DNA of 22,636 nucleotides from an uncultured Bordetella sp. (GCA_937881145.1 CALGFL010000299.1:1-22636), one strand, 5' to 3'. Positions 1-8,173 are shown, numbered from the stretch's first letter. Numbers and translations are program-made. The notes: generated from the letters alone by a model not told the origin.

Positions 1-320
<320 letters not shown>

Positions 321-340
321 GCGGGCCAAGATAGGCAGCG

Positions 341-366
341 AAAAAAGCTCCCGCGGGAGCTTTTTT
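341..366. terminator. Bidirectional rho-independent terminator between argG and pdxI-like gene
   Basis: A perfect 26-base palindrome: six A, GCTCCCG, its complement CGGGAGC, then six T. It forms a GC-rich hairpin with a U-tract on either strand, and it lies between two convergent genes, argG (+) and the aldo-keto reductase (-). It should therefore end both transcripts. Confidence 0.92.
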
Positions 367-395
367 CATATGCATGGCGCGCAAGCGCCGGCGGC

Positions 396-1259
396 TCACG
401 CCGCTTTGCCGATCCGGTCGAGCTCGGCCAGCACGGCATCCGGCAGCGGCAACCGGGCAGCCTTCAGGTTCTCATGCAGATGGGCGACCGACGAGGTCCC
501 GGGAATCAACAGAATGTTCGGTGCGCGGTGCAGCAGCCAGGCCAGCGCCAGCTGCATGGGCGTCGCGCCCGCCGATGCCGCGATCCGGTTCAATTCGTCC
601 GACTGGATGGGCGTGAACCCGCCCAGCGGAAAAAACGGCACATAGGCGATACCCTGCTGCCCGAGCGCATCGATCAGCGCATCGTCGTCGCGGTGCACGA
701 GGTTGTAGTGGTTTTGCACGCAGACGATCTCGGCGATTCCCTGCGCCTCCCGGACCTGGGCGGCGGTCACGTTGCTCAGCCCGATGTGGCGCACCAGCCC
801 ACGCTGCTGCAACGCCGCCAGCGCCTCGATCTGGCGCGCAATCGAAGCTTCGGACGGCGCGTGGACATTGCCCATGATGCGCATGTTCACCACGTCGAGC
901 GCGTCCTGCCGCAGATTGCGCAGATTGTCGTGCACTGCGCGTTCGATGTCCGCCGCAGTCTGAGCCGGCAGCCATGCGGCATCGTCGCCGCGCACGGCTC
1001 CGACCTTGGTGACGATGAGCAGGTCCTCGGGATACGGATGCAGCGCTTCCTGGATGATCCGATTGGTGATGTGCGGCCCGTAGAAGTCGCTGGTGTCGAT
1101 GTGGTTCACGCCGGCGGCCAGGGCCTCGCGCAGCACGGCCAACGCGGCCGCCTTGTCCTTGGGCGGCCCGAAGACGCCGGGCCCGGCCAGTTGCATGGCG
1201 CCGTAGCCCATGCGGTTGATCGTGCGCCCGGCAAAGGAATAAGTCGCTGGATAAAGCAT
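396..1259 (-). CDS. pdxI: PdxI/YdbC-type aldo-keto reductase (putative NADPH-dependent pyridoxal reductase)
   Basis: A 287-residue single-domain TIM-barrel aldo-keto reductase. Long stretches (GYGAMQLAGPGVFGPP near residue 18, NHIDTSDFYGPH near 52, IAYVPFFPLGGFTP near 213, LLIPGTSSVAHL near 256) are those I recall for E. coli YdbC. That enzyme was renamed PdxI, the pyridoxal reductase of vitamin B6 salvage. Asp55, Tyr60 and Lys85 of the usual tetrad are visible. The position normally held by the catalytic His (after LDVVNM) is Arg127. A clear AAGGAG lies six bases before the ATG. The gene is divergent from a LysR regulator and probably controlled by it. The family call is firm; the substrate is inferred from similarity. 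Confidence 0.85.
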   Translation of the reverse strand: MLYPATYSFAGRTINRMGYGAMQLAGPGVFGPPKDKAAALAVLREALAAGVNHIDTSDFYGPHITNRIIQEALHPYPEDLLIVTKVGAVRGDDAAWLPAQTAADIERAVHDNLRNLRQDALDVVNMRIMGNVHAPSEASIARQIEALAALQQRGLVRHIGLSNVTAAQVREAQGIAEIVCVQNHYNLVHRDDDALIDALGQQGIAYVPFFPLGGFTPIQSDELNRIAASAGATPMQLALAWLLHRAPNILLIPGTSSVAHLHENLKAARLPLPDAVLAELDRIGKAA

Positions 1260-1306
1260 TTCACGCTCCTTGATTGAGTATGGCGTGAAGTATGAACAGA
1301 ACCCCT

Positions 1307-1336
1307 CTGTTTGATAATCTATCTAAATCCAAACAG
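1307..1336. promoter_or_regulatory. Inverted repeat in pdxI-lysR divergent promoter (candidate LysR operator)
   Basis: CTGTTTG at 1307-1313 is matched by its complement CAAACAG at 1330-1336 across an AT-rich 16-base spacer. The spacer contains a second, nested dyad, GATA-N3-TATC (1313-1323). LysR-type regulators usually bind such interrupted dyads in the gap between their own gene and a divergent target, which is exactly this position. The operator role is inferred. Confidence 0.55.
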
Positions 1337-1355
1337 GTTGTACGAAATTCCGAAC

Positions 1356-2246
1356 ATGGACATGAACGATCTCACCGCCTTCGTCTCGGTAGCCCGGGCC
1401 GGGGGGTTTCGCGACGCGGCACGCGCAGGCGGCATGTCGGCATCGAGCCTGAGTACGGCCGTGCAGCGCCTGGAAAGCCGTCTGGGCATGCGGCTGCTCA
1501 ATCGCACCACACGCAGCGTCACGCCGACCGAAGCCGGCCGGCGCCTGCTGGATCGGCTGTCTCCGCTCTTTAGCGAAATAGAAGCGGCGCTCGACGTGCT
1601 CAACGGTTTTCGCGACAAACCGGTAGGCACCCTGCGGCTCAATGTGCCTGCCCACGCCACGCAGACCATCCTGCCCCCCATCCTGTCGCGGTTCATGAAG
1701 ACCTACCCCGGCATCCATGTCGAAGTCCTGGCCGAAGACAGTTTCGTCAACCTGCTCGAAGTCGGCTGCGACGCGGGCATCCGCTACGACGAGCGTCTGG
1801 AACAGGACATGATCGCCATACCGATCGGACCGCGCGTCCAACGCTTCGCGGTAGCGGCCTCGCCGGACTATCTGGCCGCGCACGGACGCCCCGGGCATCC
1901 CCACGACCTGCTGGCCCACGCCTGCCTGCGTGGCCAGTTCTCCGGCGGCGCAAAGCCGCTCTGGCATTTCGAGCGCGACGGAGAAATCATCCATCTGGAC
2001 CCGCCGCCCGGCCCGCTGCTGGTGCGGCCCGGCCTGGCCATCACGATGCTGGTGCGCGCAGCCCTGGACGCCGCGGGCATCGTCAATCTCTGGGAAGAAA
2101 TGCTGCGTCCGCACTTGGACAGCGGCCAGTTGGTGCCGCTGCTCGAACCCTGGTGGCAAAGCTTCCCGGGGCCTTTTCTCTATTACCCCGGACGCAGGCA
2201 CCTGCCGGCGCCGCTGCGAGCCTTTGTCGATTTCATCAAAGGCTGA
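1356..2246 (+). CDS. LysR-family transcriptional regulator
   Basis: A LysR-type regulator of about 296 residues. The N-terminal winged helix-turn-helix (DLTAFVSVARAGGFRDAAR, then SSLSTAVQRLESRLG and RLLNRTTRSVTPTEAG) occupies residues ~3-62. The rest is the periplasmic-binding-protein-like effector domain, with the usual VGTLRLNVP linker boundary near residue 95. The frame stays open upstream to a TTG at 1311, but I choose ATG 1356 (or ATG 1362) because family members begin only a few residues before the DL.AF motif. The gene is divergent from the pdxI-like gene, so that gene is the likely target, in the common LysR/oxidoreductase arrangement. The effector cannot be told from sequence. It converges on kup with about 80 bases between them. 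Confidence 0.88.
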   Translation: MDMNDLTAFVSVARAGGFRDAARAGGMSASSLSTAVQRLESRLGMRLLNRTTRSVTPTEAGRRLLDRLSPLFSEIEAALDVLNGFRDKPVGTLRLNVPAHATQTILPPILSRFMKTYPGIHVEVLAEDSFVNLLEVGCDAGIRYDERLEQDMIAIPIGPRVQRFAVAASPDYLAAHGRPGHPHDLLAHACLRGQFSGGAKPLWHFERDGEIIHLDPPPGPLLVRPGLAITMLVRAALDAAGIVNLWEEMLRPHLDSGQLVPLLEPWWQSFPGPFLYYPGRRHLPAPLRAFVDFIKG

Positions 2247-2325
2247 GCGATGCGGGCCGGGCGCTTCAAGCCGGTTCCGGCAGGCATGGCCAGATGCCCG
2301 CGGACGGCCCGAACAGATCGAAAAA

Positions 2326-4209
2326 TCACAACTCGATCTGCATCCCCATTTCCACCACCCGGTTCGGCGGTATCTTGAAGAACATGGTGCTGCGCGTGCC
2401 GTTGCGCGCCATGAAGGCGAAAATGCCGCGGCGCCAGCGCGGCATGATGGCGCGCCTGCCGCCCACCACCGTCTGGCGCGACAGGTAGAACGACGTGCGC
2501 ATGGGCTCCAGGTCCAGCTCGGGATAAGCCTCGCCCACCAGGCGCAGCGCCTCGGGCACGTCGGAATCTTCCTTGAACCCGTAGTGCACGGTGACCTGCC
2601 AGCTCGAGTGACTGACGCGCTCGACCTCGAAGCGTTCTTCGGCCGAGATGAAAGGCACGTCGGCCACCTTGAGCGTCAGAAAGAGCACCTGCTCGTGCAG
2701 CACTTTGTTGTGCTTGAGATTGTGCAAGAGCGCCGGCGGCACAAAGCCCGAACTCATGGTCATGAAAATGGCCGTGCCATGCACGCGCGCGGGCGGATAC
2801 TCTTCGAGCTGGGTCATGAATTCCTTGAGCGGCTGGCGATCGCGCGCCTGCAGCTCGGCCAACAGCCGGCGGCCCTGCCGCCAGGTCGTCATGAGCACGA
2901 ACACCACGATGCCCACGGCCAGCGGCAGCCAGCCGCCTTCGTGGATCTTGAGCACGTTGGCCGAGAACAGCAGCAGGTCTATCACCAGCAGCACGCTCAG
3001 CACCGCGATCCAGGCTACGCGCTTGCCGTCTCCGGCGCCGCGCGGCAGCACCATGAAGGCCAGCACGCTGGTGCAGAGCATGGTCCCCGTTACCGCGAAG
3101 CCGTAAGCCGCGGCCAGGTTATCCGACGAGCGGAACGCGATCACCAGCACGATCACCGCGACCAGCAGCAAGGCGTTGACCTGCGGCAGATAGATCTGCC
3201 CCATTTCGGCGGCCGACGTATGCAGGATCTTCATGCGCGGCCAGAAGCCCAGCTGCACCGCCTGGCGCGTCATGGAAAAAGCGCCCGAGATCACGGCTTG
3301 CGAAGCGATCACCGTGGCCACGCCCGACAGCACCACCAGCGGCAGCAGCCCCCAGCTCGGCACCATCAGGAAGAACGGGTTCTCCAGCGCCTTGGGATTG
3401 CCCAGCAGCAGCGCGCCCTGGCCGAAATAATTGAGCACCAGCGAAGGCAGCACCAACCAGAACCAGGCGGTGCGTATGGGCGGCCGGCCGAAGTGGCCCA
3501 TGTCGGCATACAGCGCCTCGGCGCCGGTCAGCGCCAGCACCAGCGCCCCCAGCAGCACGAAGCTGGCCAGCGGGCGCTGGGCCACGAAGAACGCCGCTTC
3601 CATGGGGTTGATCGCGCGCAGCACCACCGGATGCTGCCAGATCTGCCAGATGCCCATTGCGGCCAGCGTCACGAACCACAGGCACATGATGGGGCCGAAG
3701 AGCTTGCCCACCGAAGCCGTGCCGCGCGATTGAAAAGCGAAGAGCACGATCAGCACGGCCAGGGAGATGGGCACGATCCAGCCGTCGAAACTGTGCGACA
3801 CGATGCCGATGCCTTCGACGGCAGAGATCACCGATATGGCCGGCGTGATCATGCTGTCGCCGTAGAACAGCGCCGCGCCGAAGATACCCAGCACGACGAG
3901 CACCGTGCGCTTGTGGCCTTGCACGCCGCGCACGGCCAGCTCGAGCAGGGCCAGCGTACCGCCTTCGCCGCGGTTGTCGGCGCGCATGATGAGCATGACG
4001 TATTTGAACGACACCACCACCATCAGCAGCCAGAAGAGCAGGGACAAAATCCCCAGCACGTGCGCGGCGTCGATGGTCTTGAATTCGTCCAGGCAGACCT
4101 TGAGGGTATACAGCGGGCTGGTGCCGATATCGCCATACACCACGCCCAGCGCGCCTATCATCAATGCCCTGCGCGAGGAAGAATGGGGGACCGAGGGTGA
4201 TGCGCTCAT
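2326..4209 (-). CDS. kup: Kup-type low-affinity potassium transporter
   Basis: A 627-residue KUP/HAK/KT K+:H+ symporter of the inner membrane, the normal length for the family. The family signature GALGVVYGDIGTSPLYTLK lies near residue 17. About a dozen hydrophobic helices follow to ~residue 440 (for example GDSMITPAISVISAVEG and the NYFGQGALLL region), then a hydrophilic cytoplasmic tail. The open frame extends 34 codons further upstream inside the histidine kinase gene. I choose ATG 4209 because it gives the usual MSAS.. N-terminus and because its ATG overlaps the kinase stop codon by four bases (ATGA). That implies translational coupling to the kinase. No clear terminator follows it. Confidence in family and start is high. 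Confidence 0.94.
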   Translation of the reverse strand: MSASPSVPHSSSRRALMIGALGVVYGDIGTSPLYTLKVCLDEFKTIDAAHVLGILSLLFWLLMVVVSFKYVMLIMRADNRGEGGTLALLELAVRGVQGHKRTVLVVLGIFGAALFYGDSMITPAISVISAVEGIGIVSHSFDGWIVPISLAVLIVLFAFQSRGTASVGKLFGPIMCLWFVTLAAMGIWQIWQHPVVLRAINPMEAAFFVAQRPLASFVLLGALVLALTGAEALYADMGHFGRPPIRTAWFWLVLPSLVLNYFGQGALLLGNPKALENPFFLMVPSWGLLPLVVLSGVATVIASQAVISGAFSMTRQAVQLGFWPRMKILHTSAAEMGQIYLPQVNALLLVAVIVLVIAFRSSDNLAAAYGFAVTGTMLCTSVLAFMVLPRGAGDGKRVAWIAVLSVLLVIDLLLFSANVLKIHEGGWLPLAVGIVVFVLMTTWRQGRRLLAELQARDRQPLKEFMTQLEEYPPARVHGTAIFMTMSSGFVPPALLHNLKHNKVLHEQVLFLTLKVADVPFISAEERFEVERVSHSSWQVTVHYGFKEDSDVPEALRLVGEAYPELDLEPMRTSFYLSRQTVVGGRRAIMPRWRRGIFAFMARNGTRSTMFFKIPPNRVVEMGMQIEL

Positions 4210-5333
4210 GCGTGTCGCTCGTGACGTGACGGTTGGGTGCCCTTGCGAGGGCCGGGAAAAACAACGGATAGGCGGGTGCCGGAATATTCGGGGCGGCTGG
4301 TCAACTGCCACCAGGCGCCGTGCGCGGTGGCGATCTCCCTGACGATCGCCAGGCCCAGGCCCGAACCGCCGGCCGCCGCGCTGGGCGAGCGGTAGAACGC
4401 CTCGAAGACCCGGTCGCGTTCGTCGGGCGGGATGCCCGGGCCGTCGTCCTCGATCGTCAAAGAAGGCGGATCCGCGCCCACGGTCAGGGTGATGCGCCCC
4501 GGCTTCTTGCCGTAGCGCAGCGCATTGTCGATCAGGTTGCCCAGCAGTTCGTCGAGCAGCAGCGGATTACCGTCGATGCCGACCGGCGCATCCGGCGCGA
4601 CCAGGTCCAGGTCGACCTGCGCGGCCAGGGCGCGCGGAACCCATTCGGCGCCGCTGGCGCGCACCCATTCGCACAAGTCCAGGCGCACGAAATTATCCCG
4701 CGGCTGCGCGTCCGGATTGGAGCGGGCCAGCACCAGCAGCTGCTGGCCCAGGCGGATCATGCGGTCGCTGACGACCTTGATGCGCTCGGCCCGCGCGCGC
4801 ACGTCGTCGGGCAGGGGCCTGGCCAGCATCAGTTCGGACTCGAGCTTCAGGCCCGTCAATGGCGTGCGCAACTGATGCGCGGCGTGGCCGATGAAGCGGC
4901 GCTGGGCCGACAGCGATGAATCGAGGCGTTCGAGCAGGTCGTTGATGTGCGTGACGAGCGGTGCGATCTCGGAAGGCAGGTTGGCCACCACCATGGGCTG
5001 CATGTCTTCGATGGAGCGCTGCCGGATCTGCTCGGCCAGGTGATTGACCGAGCGCAGACCCGACCGCACGCCATGCACGACGACCCCGGCGAACAGCAGG
5101 ATGAGCAGCACCTGCCCCGCCACGATCAGCCAGAAGAAGTCTTCCAGCATCCAGACCGTCATGTCGAGCTTGTGCGTGATGACCCAGGTGACCGCCACGT
5201 CGAGCAGCACCAGAACCATGAGCGGAGGCATCAGCCCCGAGATCAGCAGGCGGGCCAAAGACCCCGACGGCAGCTGCCAGATGGCGCGCCAGGAAGAAGC
5301 CGCGGGAGGCTTGGGAGAAGAACTCTCGGACAT
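4206..5333 (-). CDS. Sensor histidine kinase with minimal periplasmic loop (TctE/QseC-like)
   Basis: A 375-residue inner-membrane histidine kinase. Two transmembrane helices (about residues 29-52 and 68-89) are joined by a loop of only ~15 residues. After them come a HAMP-like linker, the H-box AAHQLRTPLTG with phospho-accepting His153, an N-box (LLGNLIDNALRYG), G1 (DDGPGIP) and G2 (GGSGLGLAIV). The core resembles TctE-type kinases, yet their usual ~100-residue periplasmic sensor domain is absent. The kinase lies downstream of its response regulator, and its stop overlaps the kup start. No good Shine-Dalgarno precedes ATG 5333 or an in-frame GTG at 5363, so the start is uncertain by ten codons. 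The signal is unknown; K+ supply, turgor or membrane state are inferences from context. Confidence 0.88.
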   Translation of the reverse strand: MSESSSPKPPAASSWRAIWQLPSGSLARLLISGLMPPLMVLVLLDVAVTWVITHKLDMTVWMLEDFFWLIVAGQVLLILLFAGVVVHGVRSGLRSVNHLAEQIRQRSIEDMQPMVVANLPSEIAPLVTHINDLLERLDSSLSAQRRFIGHAAHQLRTPLTGLKLESELMLARPLPDDVRARAERIKVVSDRMIRLGQQLLVLARSNPDAQPRDNFVRLDLCEWVRASGAEWVPRALAAQVDLDLVAPDAPVGIDGNPLLLDELLGNLIDNALRYGKKPGRITLTVGADPPSLTIEDDGPGIPPDERDRVFEAFYRSPSAAAGGSGLGLAIVREIATAHGAWWQLTSRPEYSGTRLSVVFPGPRKGTQPSRHERHA

Positions 5334-5390
5334 GTGGCTGCGTGCGGCGCGCAGTCGGCTCACGTCTGCCGCAACGGGCAGGCGCGGCGC

Positions 5391-6062
5391 TTACGCCGAT
5401 TCCACGTCCAGCAGGTAGCCAAAGCCGCGCACGGTCTGGATGCTGGCGCCCGTGCCTTCGAGGCGCTTGCGCAAACGGTATACGTAGACTTCGACGGCGT
5501 TCTCGCTGAAATCGGCATCCCAGGCCGAGAGCGAGTTGACGATCTGGCGCTTGGTGACGACGCGGCCGACGCGCGCCATGAGCATTTCCAGCACGGACAG
5601 CTCGCGCACCGACAGCGCCAGGCGCTGGCCGTTGACGCGCACTTCGCGGCCGATGGTGTCGAACACCAGCGGGCCGACTTCGATGGTGGGCTGCGCCTGG
5701 CCGGCACGGCGGCGTGCCAGGGCGCGCACCCGGGCGGCGAGCTCGGGCAAGTCGAAAGGCTTGGTGACGTAGTCGTCGGCGCCGGCATCCAGGCCCGCCA
5801 CGCGGTCGTCCAGACCGTCGCGCGCGGTGAGGATGAGCACCGGCACCTGGTTGCCGTCCTGGCGCAACTGCCGCAGGACGTCCAGGCCGCCCAGACCCGG
5901 CAGGTTCAGATCGAGCAGGATGAGCTCATAGGATTGGCCGACCATGGCCCCCTGGACTTTGTCGCCCTCGGTGAGCCAGTCAACGGCATAACCCTGGTCG
6001 GACAGGAACTCCTGCAGCGCGTGGCCCAGGGTGGTGTCGTCTTCGATAACTAGAACTCGCAT
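5391..6062 (-). CDS. OmpR-family response regulator
   Basis: A 223-residue two-domain regulator. The receiver domain (1-~115) has the acidic pair Glu7/Asp8-Asp9, phospho-acceptor Asp51 (ILLDLNLPG), the TAR motif (LILTARDG) and the conserved Lys in DDYVTKPFDLPEL. A C-terminal OmpR/PhoB winged helix (~125-220) contains SVRELSVLEMLMARVGRVV and VYVYRLRKRLEG, and ends in GFGYLLD. It is most like the TctD/QseB branch. It is the first gene of a regulator-kinase-kup unit, so kup is the most likely target, directly or through the kinase. The best -10 box lies immediately before the ATG, suggesting a leaderless mRNA. Confidence 0.93.
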   Translation of the reverse strand: MRVLVIEDDTTLGHALQEFLSDQGYAVDWLTEGDKVQGAMVGQSYELILLDLNLPGLGGLDVLRQLRQDGNQVPVLILTARDGLDDRVAGLDAGADDYVTKPFDLPELAARVRALARRRAGQAQPTIEVGPLVFDTIGREVRVNGQRLALSVRELSVLEMLMARVGRVVTKRQIVNSLSAWDADFSENAVEVYVYRLRKRLEGTGASIQTVRGFGYLLDVESA

Positions 6063-6074
6063 TTTTTGATTCTA
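6063..6074 (-). promoter_or_regulatory. Candidate -10 box giving a leaderless response-regulator transcript
   Basis: On the minus strand TAGAAT (6074-6069) is followed by CAAAAA and then the ATG at 6062. If TAGAAT is the -10 element at its usual -12 to -7 position, +1 is the A of the start codon. There is no Shine-Dalgarno sequence in between. No good -35 hexamer is visible 16-19 bases upstream. This is sequence-based prediction only. Confidence 0.4.
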
Positions 6075-6112
6075 GCGCGATCCGAACCGGGGCGTACACA
6101 GAAGGTTACTAG

Positions 6113-6547
6113 TTACTGACTGGCGGGCCGGGGGGACGGCGTGGTGATGAAGCCTATCTTGCCCATGCCGGCGCGGCGCGCGGCTCCCATGACCTGCGCC
6201 AGCACTTCGTAGCGCGTGTCCTGGTCGGCGCGCAAGTGAATCTCCGGTTGCGGCTTGTCCTGGGCCGAAGCCGCAAGACGGTCCGCCAGGCCGCCCATCG
6301 TCACCGGCTGGTCGTTCCAGAACAGCGCGCCGTCGCTCTTGATGGCCAGGTCGATGGCTTTGGGATCTTCCTGGGCCTGCGCGGCGCTGACCTGCGGCAG
6401 GTCGATGCGGATGGAATGCGCCAGCAGCGGCGCCGTAATGATGAAGATCACCAGCAGCACCAGCATCACATCGATGAGCGGCACCATATTGATCTCGGAG
6501 ACGGTGTGGCCGCCCGTCCCCTTGTTGTCGAAGCTGCCGAAGGCCAT
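6113..6547 (-). CDS. exbD: ExbD, energy-transducing Ton-system membrane protein
   Basis: A 144-residue ExbD/TolR-family protein. It has a short cytoplasmic N-terminus, one transmembrane helix (~23-43, VPLIDVMLVLLVIFIITAP) carrying the essential Asp26 (equivalent to Asp25 in E. coli ExbD), and a periplasmic domain ending near residue 144. With ExbB it forms the proton-driven stator that energises TonB. It is the last gene of tonB-exbB-exbD, starting three bases after the exbB stop. Its presence next to TonB, rather than with TolA/TolB/Pal, favours ExbD over TolR. Confidence 0.93.
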   Translation of the reverse strand: MAFGSFDNKGTGGHTVSEINMVPLIDVMLVLLVIFIITAPLLAHSIRIDLPQVSAAQAQEDPKAIDLAIKSDGALFWNDQPVTMGGLADRLAASAQDKPQPEIHLRADQDTRYEVLAQVMGAARRAGMGKIGFITTPSPRPASQ

Positions 6548-6550
6548 GGC

Positions 6551-7306
6551 TTATTTACCTGCGTTGCCTTCGATGCGCAGGCGGCGCATGGCGCGCACCT
6601 TGCTCTCGGAAAGCTCCACCTGGTGACCGGTGGTCAGAAACGCGAACAGATCGTGGGCGTAGGCATCCAGCCGCGACAGGAACACGCGGTTGTAGCGCAC
6701 GAAGGCGTTGTAGGCGAGCACCGCGGGAATGGCCACCGCCAGGCCCAGGCCGGTCATGATGAGCGCCTCGCCCACCGGGCCGGCGACCTGGTTGATCGTC
6801 ATGCCTTCGGACATGCCGATGCCCACCAGCGCGTGATACACGCCCCATACCGTACCGAACAGGCCCACGAAAGGCGCGGTGGACCCCACCGAGGCAAGGA
6901 CGGTGAGACCGTTCTCGAGCTTGGCGGTTTCCTCGTCGATGACCTTGCGCATGGTGCGCGTGACGAACTCGCCATTGCCGCCCGCCTCTTCGAGCTTGGT
7001 GGCGCCGAACTTGGCGTGGTGATCCGCCGCGTGGATGGCGTGGCTCGCCAGGTGCGAATAAGGATCGCGCGCGCCGTGCGTGATGATCTCGTTCTGCACC
7101 TGCTCCAGCGAGCTGGAATTCCAGAACGTATTGAGAAACGCCTTGGCGCGGCCGCGCATGCGCACATTGCTCACCGCCTTGACCACGATCAGGTACCAGG
7201 TCACCAGCGACATGGCCACCAGGATGAAAAACAAGGTCTGGCCGACAGCGTCGCTCTGGCTCAGGAAATGCAGCACGCCCGTGGACGGCGCGGGGGTCGG
7301 ATTCAT
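6551..7306 (-). CDS. exbB: ExbB, Ton-system proton-channel subunit
   Basis: A 251-residue MotA/TolQ/ExbB-family inner-membrane protein. TM1 is near residues 17-38 (TLFFILVAMSLVTWYLIVV). A long cytoplasmic loop contains AIHAADHHAKFG and TRTMRKVIDEE. TM2 and TM3 lie around 135-205, including the family hallmark APFVGLFGTVWGVYHAL and the VAIPAVLAYNAFVR segment. It pairs with ExbD to couple the proton gradient to TonB. It sits four bases downstream of tonB and three bases upstream of exbD, so the three are surely co-transcribed. The length is slightly greater than E. coli ExbB (244). Confidence 0.94.
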   Translation of the reverse strand: MNPTPAPSTGVLHFLSQSDAVGQTLFFILVAMSLVTWYLIVVKAVSNVRMRGRAKAFLNTFWNSSSLEQVQNEIITHGARDPYSHLASHAIHAADHHAKFGATKLEEAGGNGEFVTRTMRKVIDEETAKLENGLTVLASVGSTAPFVGLFGTVWGVYHALVGIGMSEGMTINQVAGPVGEALIMTGLGLAVAIPAVLAYNAFVRYNRVFLSRLDAYAHDLFAFLTTGHQVELSESKVRAMRRLRIEGNAGK

Positions 7307-7310
7307 GGGC

Positions 7311-8102
7311 TTAGTCCTTTATCTGAAAATCGTAAGGCAGCTTGGCCAGCGCGGGCATGGCCACGCCGTTGCGTGTGAACGGTTTGAAACGTGCCCGGCG
7401 GGCCGCGTCCAGCGCCGCGTCGTCCAGGCGCTCATGGCCCGAGGAGGTATCGACGCGCGCGTCTTGCACCGTGCCTTGCGCGCTGATGCGCACCAGCACG
7501 ACGACCCTGCCCGTCTCGTCATGCAAACGCGAAAGCCTGGGATAGGCCGGGACGGGGCGAGGACCGTCGTACTCGATGTGGGTGACCAGCACGGGCTGGT
7601 CCTGGCGCGGCGCCAGGCTCGTCTGCGGCCGGCCCTCGGGCGCGTCGACGGCCGGCGCTACGGACGCGGGAGGCGTCGCGCCTGCCTGCGGGGCCGGATG
7701 GCGCACGGGTTGAGGTCTGGGGCGCGGCTTGGGCCGCGGCTCGATCACGGGCGCGAGCGGCGCAGGATGCTCGATCGGCGGCGGTTCGGACGTGGGCTCG
7801 GGTTGAAGCTGCGAATCGGGCTCGGGAGGCGGCTCGACGGATGGCGCGGCAACAGGCGCCGGCGGCTGCGGTCGGGGTCGAGGCGCCTGCTGCGGCGCGG
7901 GCGCGTCGATCACGCTCACCATCATGGCCGATTCGTTCTCGGCGGCGGCCGGCGCGGTGCGCGTGCCCAGCACGATGAACGCGGCGACGGCCGCATGCAA
8001 AGCCAGCACCAGCGCGCCCGCCCCGATGCGCAGCCGCATGGGCGTTTGAGAAACCGAGAAATCGCAAGAGCGGATCAGCGCGGACATGGAGCGGCACGGC
8101 AT
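7311..8102 (-). CDS. tonB: TonB, outer-membrane receptor energiser
   Basis: A 263-residue TonB. An N-terminal transmembrane anchor (~residues 24-46, containing GALVLALHAAVAAFIVLG with the key His) is followed by a long Pro/Glu/Arg-rich periplasmic spacer (~70-165). The C-terminal domain (~185-263) has PVPAYPRLSRLHDETGRVVV and DDAALDAARRARFKPF. It spans the periplasm to open TonB-dependent siderophore and haem receptors. It is the first gene of tonB-exbB-exbD, under a Fur-box promoter. No Shine-Dalgarno distinguishes ATG 8102 from in-frame ATGs at 8087 and 8039, so the N-terminus may be shorter by 5 or 21 residues. Confidence 0.92.
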   Translation of the reverse strand: MPCRSMSALIRSCDFSVSQTPMRLRIGAGALVLALHAAVAAFIVLGTRTAPAAAENESAMMVSVIDAPAPQQAPRPRPQPPAPVAAPSVEPPPEPDSQLQPEPTSEPPPIEHPAPLAPVIEPRPKPRPRPQPVRHPAPQAGATPPASVAPAVDAPEGRPQTSLAPRQDQPVLVTHIEYDGPRPVPAYPRLSRLHDETGRVVVLVRISAQGTVQDARVDTSSGHERLDDAALDAARRARFKPFTRNGVAMPALAKLPYDFQIKD

Positions 8103-8144
8103 TTTGCGCAGAACCCGGTCGGTCTCGCGCAGCGGAAGTCTCGC

Positions 8145-8173
8145 ATCCTAATCTAAATGCGAATTATTCGCAA
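8145..8173 (-). promoter_or_regulatory. Fur-box promoter of tonB-exbB-exbD
   Basis: Minus strand: TTGCGA (8173-8168), a 17-base spacer, then TAGGAT (8150-8145), a plausible sigma-70 pair. A perfect 7-1-7 palindrome, TGCGAAT-T-ATTCGCA on the plus strand (8158-8172), overlaps the -35 and spacer. It matches 11 of the 15 positions of the TGATAATNATTATCA Fur core, and it resembles iron-regulated Bordetella promoters. Fur with Fe(II) bound here would occlude RNA polymerase. Predicted +1 is near 8138. Confidence 0.75.

Noticed and set aside
1930..4200. A 756-codon plus-strand open frame, His/Gln/Arg-rich
   Set aside because: It is antisense to kup and overlaps the lysR 3' end. The composition is the typical shadow of a high-GC gene on the other strand, there is no domain, and kup is unmistakable.
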